From: Kitasatospora sp. MAA19
GTDB lineage: Bacteria > Actinomycetota > Actinomycetes > Streptomycetales > Streptomycetaceae
Assembly (NCBI RefSeq): GCF_029894125.1
Contig: NZ_JARXYZ010000012.1
Location: forward strand, 62,001 to 126,000
Length of the DNA stretch: 64,000 bases
Direction of reading: 5' to 3'
Numbering within the stretch: the first letter of the stretch is position 1; each line of letters opens with the position of its first letter. Below, piece after piece: positions 59,231 to 64,000 of the stretch. A model generated the notes under the pieces. That model did not search any database and was not told the origin of the DNA. It saw nothing but the letters and a program-made list of their open reading frames with translations. Position numbers and translations under genes: made by a program.

Positions 59231-61471
59231 ATGACCACCCAGGCACCCGCCTCCACCGAGGTGGAACTCTCGATCGGCGGCATGACCTGCGCCTCGTGCG
59301 CGGCCCGGATCGAGAAGAAGCTGAACCGGATGGACGGCGTCTCGGCGAGCGTCAACTACGCCACCGAGAAGGCCAAGGTCGCCTTCGACGAGGGCGTCGA
59401 CGTCGCCGACCTGATCGCCACCGTCGAGGCCACCGGCTACACCGCCGCGCTGCCGAAGCCACCGGTCGCCGACGCCCCGGCCGGGCAGGGCGAGCCGCCC
59501 GACGAACTGGTCCCGCTGCGCCAGCGGCTGTTCACGGCGGTCGCCCTCGCGGTGCCGGTGATCGCGATGGCGATGGTGCCGGCCCTGCAGTTCGACAACT
59601 GGCAGTGGCTGTCCCTGGTGCTGGCCGCGCCCGTGGTCACGTACGCCGCCTGGCCGTTCCACAAGGCCGCGTTCACCAACGCCCGGCACGGCGCCGCCAC
59701 CATGGACACCCTGGTCTCGCTCGGCACCGGCGCCGCGTTCCTCTGGTCCGTGTGGGCCCTGTTCCTCGGCGACGCCGGGATGCCGGGCATGCGGCACGGC
59801 TTCGAGCTGACCATCGCCCGCAGCGACGGCTCGTCGAACATCTACCTGGAGGCGGCGGCCGGCGTCACCGCCTTCATCCTGGCCGGCCGCTACTTCGAGG
59901 CCCGCTCCAAGCGGACCGCGGGGGCCGCGCTCAAGGCCCTGCTGGAGCTGGGCGCCAAGGACGTGTCCGTCCTCCGGCGGGGCCGCGAGGTCCGGATCCC
60001 GATCGGGGATCTGGCCGTGGGCGACCGGTTCGTGGTGCGGCCGGGCGAGAAGATCGCCACCGACGGTCTGGTGGTCGAGGGCGCCTCGGCGGTGGACGCG
60101 TCGATGCTCACCGGGGAGTCGGTGCCGGTGGAGGTCTCCGTCGGCGACGGCGTCACCGGTGCCACCGTCAACGCGGGCGGCCGCCTGGTCGTCGAGGCGA
60201 CCAAGGTCGGCGCGGACACCCAGCTGTCCCGGATGGCCCGGCTGGTCGAGGACGCGCAGAACGGCAAGGCCGCCGCGCAGCGCCTCGCGGACCGGATATC
60301 CGCCGTCTTCGTCCCGATCGTGATCATCCTGGCGGTGGCCACCCTCGGCTACTGGCTGGGCACCGGCGAGGGCTGGACCGCCGCCTTCACCGCCGCCGTG
60401 GCCGTGCTGATCATCGCCTGCCCGTGCGCCCTGGGCCTGGCCACCCCGACCGCGCTCATGGTCGGCACCGGCCGCGGCGCCCAGCTGGGCATCCTGATCA
60501 AGGGCCCGGAGGTGCTGGAGTCCACCCGCAAGGTCGACACCATCGTCCTGGACAAGACCGGCACCGTCACCACCGGCCGGATGACCCTGCTCGCGGTGCA
60601 CACCGCCGAGGGCGTGGCCGAGGCCGAGGTGCTGCGCCTGGCCGGCGCCCTGGAGCACGCCTCCGAGCACCCGATCGCCCGGGCGATCGCCACCGCCGCC
60701 GCCAAGGCCGGCGAACTGCCCGCGGTCGAGGGCTTCGAGAACGTGCCGGGCCTGGGCGTCCAGGGCGTGGTGGACGGCCACGCGGTGATCGCCGGCCGGG
60801 AGGCGCTGCTGAACGACTGGTCGCAGTACCTGCCGCAGGGCCTGGCCGAGGCCAAGCGCACCGCCGAGGCGGCCGGCCGTACCGCGATCGCGGTGGGCTG
60901 GGACGGCGAGGCCCGGGCCGTCCTGGAGGTGGCGGACGCGGTCAAACCGACCAGCGCCGAGGCGATCGCCCGGCTGCGCGGCCTGGGCCTGACCCCGGTG
61001 CTGCTGACCGGCGACAACCGGCTGGTCGCCGAGGCCGTCGCGGCCGAGGTCGGCATCGCCCCGGAGGACGTGATCGCCGAGGTCATGCCGCAGGACAAGG
61101 TCGCCACCGTCAAGCGGCTGCAGGCCGAGGGCAGGGTCGTGGCCATGGTCGGCGACGGCGTCAACGACGCGGCCGCGCTCGCCCAGGCCGACCTGGGCCT
61201 GGCGATGGGCACCGGCACCGACGCCGCGATCGAGGCGGGCGACCTCACCCTGGTCCGCGGCGACCTGCTGGCGGCGGCCGACGCGATCCGGCTCTCCCGT
61301 CGCACCCTGGCCACCATCAAGGGCAACCTGTGCTGGGCGTTCGGCTACAACGTCGCCGCCCTGCCGCTGGCCGCGGCCGGGATGCTCAACCCGATGATCG
61401 CGGGGGCCGCGATGGCCTTCTCCTCGGTCTTCGTGGTCGGCAACAGCCTGCGGCTGCGCCGCTTCCGCTGA
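59231..61471 (+). CDS. copA: Copper-exporting P1B-type ATPase
   Basis: A 746-aa P1B-ATPase with one N-terminal HMA domain (GGMTCASC, Cys20 and Cys23). About eight membrane helices follow, with the transport motif CPC at 397-399. The actuator is TGESVPV, the phosphorylation site DKTGT has Asp441, SEHPI lies in the nucleotide domain, and GDGVND in the hinge. These residues identify Cu(I) export. AGGAG lies five bases before ATG 59231; the frame is open upstream through the operators but has no signal there. It is controlled by two CsoR-type sites and presumably receives copper from CopZ. Confidence 0.95.
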   Translation: MTTQAPASTEVELSIGGMTCASCAARIEKKLNRMDGVSASVNYATEKAKVAFDEGVDVADLIATVEATGYTAALPKPPVADAPAGQGEPPDELVPLRQRLFTAVALAVPVIAMAMVPALQFDNWQWLSLVLAAPVVTYAAWPFHKAAFTNARHGAATMDTLVSLGTGAAFLWSVWALFLGDAGMPGMRHGFELTIARSDGSSNIYLEAAAGVTAFILAGRYFEARSKRTAGAALKALLELGAKDVSVLRRGREVRIPIGDLAVGDRFVVRPGEKIATDGLVVEGASAVDASMLTGESVPVEVSVGDGVTGATVNAGGRLVVEATKVGADTQLSRMARLVEDAQNGKAAAQRLADRISAVFVPIVIILAVATLGYWLGTGEGWTAAFTAAVAVLIIACPCALGLATPTALMVGTGRGAQLGILIKGPEVLESTRKVDTIVLDKTGTVTTGRMTLLAVHTAEGVAEAEVLRLAGALEHASEHPIARAIATAAAKAGELPAVEGFENVPGLGVQGVVDGHAVIAGREALLNDWSQYLPQGLAEAKRTAEAAGRTAIAVGWDGEARAVLEVADAVKPTSAEAIARLRGLGLTPVLLTGDNRLVAEAVAAEVGIAPEDVIAEVMPQDKVATVKRLQAEGRVVAMVGDGVNDAAALAQADLGLAMGTGTDAAIEAGDLTLVRGDLLAAADAIRLSRRTLATIKGNLCWAFGYNVAALPLAAAGMLNPMIAGAAMAFSSVFVVGNSLRLRRFR

Positions 61472-61515
61472 GCCGCCACCCCGTGAGCCGTATCCGCTGA
61501 GCCCGCGCCGACACC

Positions 61516-61553
61516 CCGAGGCCCTGGAACCGAACCCGGTTCCAGGGCCTCGG
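61516..61553. terminator. Bidirectional terminator between copA and kinase-like gene
   Basis: Perfect 16-base arms (CCGAGGCCCTGGAACC and its complement) with a six-base loop, between convergent stops at 61471 and 61561. It is one of the strongest hairpins in the window. Confidence 0.85.
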
Positions 61554-61560
61554 CGTCACG

Positions 61561-63351
61561 TCAGCCCTGCTCGGGCAGCCCCACTGCCTGCCACCGGTAC
61601 GCCGCGTCCTCCTGCCAGCACTGCAACTCGCCCTCCACCACCGCGGCCAGGCACAGCCGCCAGTCCTCGCCCATCGCGAGTGCGACCCGGGTGGCCGGGC
61701 GCAGCGTCGGCCGCCACCAGCGCGGCCGCCGGGAGGCGCCGCCGGCCGGCAGCCGCAGCCGGACGCCGCCCGCGCCGGCCAGCGCCACGGTCGGGCCGCC
61801 CCGGTGGCCGGCCATCGCGATGCCGAGGGAGGGTTCGCCGTCGCCGATCTCGGGCGCCGGTCCGGCCGTGCCGAGGGTGTGCAACTGGACGGAGCCGTCC
61901 GGCCGCAGCGTGGCGGCCTGTGGACCGGCGGAGGTCCGGGCCAGCGCCCCGGCGCGCAGCGCGCCGGGCGGCCCCAGCGGGACGGGGCGCTCGGCCGTGC
62001 CCGGCCGCCAGCTCAGCACCCGCTCGCGGTGCTCGACCAGGACCAGCCAGGACCCGGCCCGCTCCTCCAGCGCGGCGAGCACCCGGTCGGCCGGGCAGCC
62101 GGGCAGCTCCTGGCCGGTGAGGGTGAGGCCGGGCGCCCAGCGGTAGGAGCGCAGCGCGCCGCCGGCCGCCGTCCAGACCGTCATCTCCCCGGCGGAGTTG
62201 ACCGCCCCCGCGAGCCCGCTGACCCCGCGCGCGGCCTCCCACCAGCCGGCCGCGGTGCCGACCCAGAGCGTGCCGCCGCGGTCCTCGGCGCAGACCACCA
62301 GCTCGCCCGCGCGCCCGGCCCAGCCGGCCACCAGCTCCCGTACCGCGCCGGGCCCCTGACCGGCCGGCAAGCGCTGCCCGCCGTGCCCGGGGCCGGCCAG
62401 TGCCGTGCCGTCGGCGCCGCCGGTGACCAGCAGCGGCCGGCCGGCCCGGTCGGGCAGCACGGCCAGGCCCGCGGTCCGCGCCACCGGCCGGTGGGAGCGC
62501 AGGAGTTCGCGGCCGCGCGCGACCCACGGGCCGAGCGGGGAGGGGCGGCGGTCCGGGTCGCGGGCCAGCGGCTCGCAGGCCCAGCGCGCCAGCTCCTCGC
62601 CGTAGCCGGCGGCGAGCAGTTCGGCGCGGGCCTGCTCGGCGGCCAGCCGGTGGTCGAGCCGGCCGTGGTCGGGCAGCAGCAGGGCGCGGGCGAGGGTGCC
62701 GACCGCGAACAGGTCCTTGGCGGTGGTCGGGAAGCCGCCGACCTGCTCGGCCTCCGGCGGGACGTGCCCGGGGGTGAACACCGCGACGGTGAGGGTGTGG
62801 TCGAGCGGGGCCAGGAAGGTCAGGTCGATCAGCTTGACCTGGCCCTGCGCGTCCACCAGGACGTTGGCGGGGGAGATGTCCCGGTGCACCCAGCGCTTGC
62901 GGTGCAGCTCGTCGACGATCCGGCAGAGCCGGGCCAGCACCTCGGCCACCGCCGCCGGCCCGCCACGCTGGGTGCGGCCCCAGGTGTGCAGCGGCACGCC
63001 CTCGACCCAGGGGGAGATCTGGTAGCCGAGCAGCCCGCCGGAGGGCGCGGCGCCGGGCCGGTGCGGGGAGGGCCCGAGCAGGAAGCTGGGCACCACCAGG
63101 TCGGTCACGCCCAGGCGGTGGGCATTGTGCGAGACGTCGTCCCAACGCCCGAGCCAGCGACGCACTTCGGAGGGGTCTCGCTCCAGCATGATCTTCGCGG
63201 CGACCAGCTCCTTGAGCCCGCTGTGGCCGGTCCGCACCGCTCGCCACACCTCGGCCTCGCCGCCCCGGTGGTGGAACTCCAGGAGTTCGTACTGCTCGGG
63301 GTCGAACTCCGGTCCGAACCGGAGCCCGGGCACCCAACGCGACTCGGACAC
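61561..63351 (-). CDS. Ser/Thr protein kinase-like protein with C-terminal repeat domain
   Basis: About 596 aa from GTG 63351 (GGGGG four bases upstream; GTG 63384 is an alternative). Residues about 20-285 are a eukaryotic-type kinase fold: the glycine loop is HHRGGEAEVW, the ATP Lys is in LVAAKIM (Lys53), the catalytic loop is HRDISPANVL (His157-Asp159) and the metal site reads IDLTF instead of DFG. The remainder (about 295-596) is a run of Trp/Gly-rich strands such as GGTLWVGTAAGWW and GGALRSYRWAPG, likely a beta-propeller sensor. There is no membrane helix. It is divergent from the gene at the right edge, and a functional link is possible. Confidence 0.82.
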   Translation of the reverse strand: MSESRWVPGLRFGPEFDPEQYELLEFHHRGGEAEVWRAVRTGHSGLKELVAAKIMLERDPSEVRRWLGRWDDVSHNAHRLGVTDLVVPSFLLGPSPHRPGAAPSGGLLGYQISPWVEGVPLHTWGRTQRGGPAAVAEVLARLCRIVDELHRKRWVHRDISPANVLVDAQGQVKLIDLTFLAPLDHTLTVAVFTPGHVPPEAEQVGGFPTTAKDLFAVGTLARALLLPDHGRLDHRLAAEQARAELLAAGYGEELARWACEPLARDPDRRPSPLGPWVARGRELLRSHRPVARTAGLAVLPDRAGRPLLVTGGADGTALAGPGHGGQRLPAGQGPGAVRELVAGWAGRAGELVVCAEDRGGTLWVGTAAGWWEAARGVSGLAGAVNSAGEMTVWTAAGGALRSYRWAPGLTLTGQELPGCPADRVLAALEERAGSWLVLVEHRERVLSWRPGTAERPVPLGPPGALRAGALARTSAGPQAATLRPDGSVQLHTLGTAGPAPEIGDGEPSLGIAMAGHRGGPTVALAGAGGVRLRLPAGGASRRPRWWRPTLRPATRVALAMGEDWRLCLAAVVEGELQCWQEDAAYRWQAVGLPEQG

Positions 63352-63640
63352 ACAACCCCCGACTGACCCCTGTTGGCTTGTCACCGACGCTGGGCCGGTC
63401 CTGACGCGCTGCTGTGCTGCTTCGTACGTGCTGCTTCGTGCGAGTGGCCTCGTACGTCGTGCGTCCTGCGTGCTGTTTCCCGTGCGCTGCCCAGGATAGT
63501 GCTCCTTTCTGTTCGTCTGACCGGTGGAGGGCCTATTCTGATGGGCGCCCGAGCAACATCACGACACGACGTCAACTCATGATCGTCCGAAGCTTGTTGA
63601 TCATGACGGGGGCGAACTCGACGCGCAGGGGGACGGTGCA

Positions 63641-64000
63641 TGGCGCAGCTCGCGGTGCTGTTGATCGTGGTGGCACTGGCCGGTGCGGCAGCCGTCGTAC
63701 TGGTCCGCCGCCGACAGGCCCTGGACGCCGAGGCGGTGGCCAAGGCGCTGGCCGCGGCGGCCGAACGGCTCGCCGCCGGCAAGGCCCCGCAGGCCCGGCG
63801 CCGGTACGAGCGCCTCGCCCGCCGACTCGCCGCCGGCCCCGCGGAGCTGGGCCCACAGCGCGGTCTCGCCCTGCTCGGCCAGGCCGAGGCCACCATCCCC
63901 ACCGGCGACCGGCCGTCCACCCTCGCCCTGCACCGCGAGGCCTTCCCGCTGCTCGCGGACCCGGCCCGGCAGGTACCCCGGTGGAGCCTGCGCCACCTCG
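63641..64000 (+). CDS. Membrane-anchored hypothetical protein (cut by the window end)
   Basis: At least 120 residues run off the right end. Residues 1-23 form one membrane helix (AQLAVLLIVVALAGAAAVVL), followed by RRR, then a soluble Ala/Arg-rich helical region (LAAAAERLAAGKAPQARRRY) that looks like tetratricopeptide-type helices. GGGGGA lies six bases before the ATG. It is divergent from the kinase-like gene with 290 bases between starts. I do not recognise a family; a scaffold or kinase partner is possible. Confidence 0.6.

Overview
The window is very GC-rich actinomycete DNA. Dense coding, GC-biased third codon positions, GTG starts, long GC-rich terminator hairpins and the gene families present all point to Streptomyces or a close relative such as Kitasatospora. 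I recognise no tRNA, rRNA or CRISPR array.

Layout. (1) 0-10 kb, sugar uptake: two paralogous AraF-type sugar-binding lipoproteins bracket a secreted GH27 alpha-galactosidase and a DeoR regulator. The second begins a binding protein-ATPase-permease operon, followed by an MFS transporter. (2) 10-17.9 kb: a DeoR regulator divergent from a DUF4406-NudK pair, an orphan FtsX/MacB-type permease, a 729-aa protein with the DUF4157 domain typical of eCIS cargo, and a YbaK-type deacylase. (3) 17.9-41.8 kb: a compact biosynthetic gene cluster flanked by two LuxR-type regulators of similar design. (4) 42-51 kb: a glutamic peptidase, transporter, LysR, GroES-like, gnd, an old yellow enzyme, two gene remnants, and VOC/AraC/P-loop genes. 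(5) 51-55.6 kb: a P450, a junction of two truncated genes (tuf and TetR-like), and an FAD hydroxylase with its divergent TetR repressor. (6) 55.7-61.5 kb: a copper regulon (csoR, copZ, permease, copA) with CsoR-type operators, and metF embedded in it. (7) The right edge has a Ser/Thr kinase-like protein divergent from a partial membrane-anchored protein.

The cluster in region 3 looks like one assembly system. Its first half is a chain of mostly overlapping genes: SagB-type oxidoreductase, acyl-CoA dehydrogenase (ACAD), stand-alone adenylating ligase, carrier protein, ACAD-like protein, DapB-like reductase and Sfp-type PPTase. These probably prepare an unusual carrier-bound acid. A ligase-carrier fusion and a single PKS module with the odd order KS-AT-KR-DH-carrier follow. 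FkbK-, FkbJ-, FkbI- and FkbH-like genes then form an extender cassette without the FkbG O-methyltransferase, so hydroxymalonyl-ACP is predicted. A type II thioesterase and a LysE exporter finish the set. I do not recognise this combination as a described cluster.

An IS200/IS605-type tnpB element sits exactly in the stop codon of the FkbI-like gene. Removing it in silico restores GCG-TAA and the same C-terminus. A second, older right-end-like hairpin lies just beyond it.
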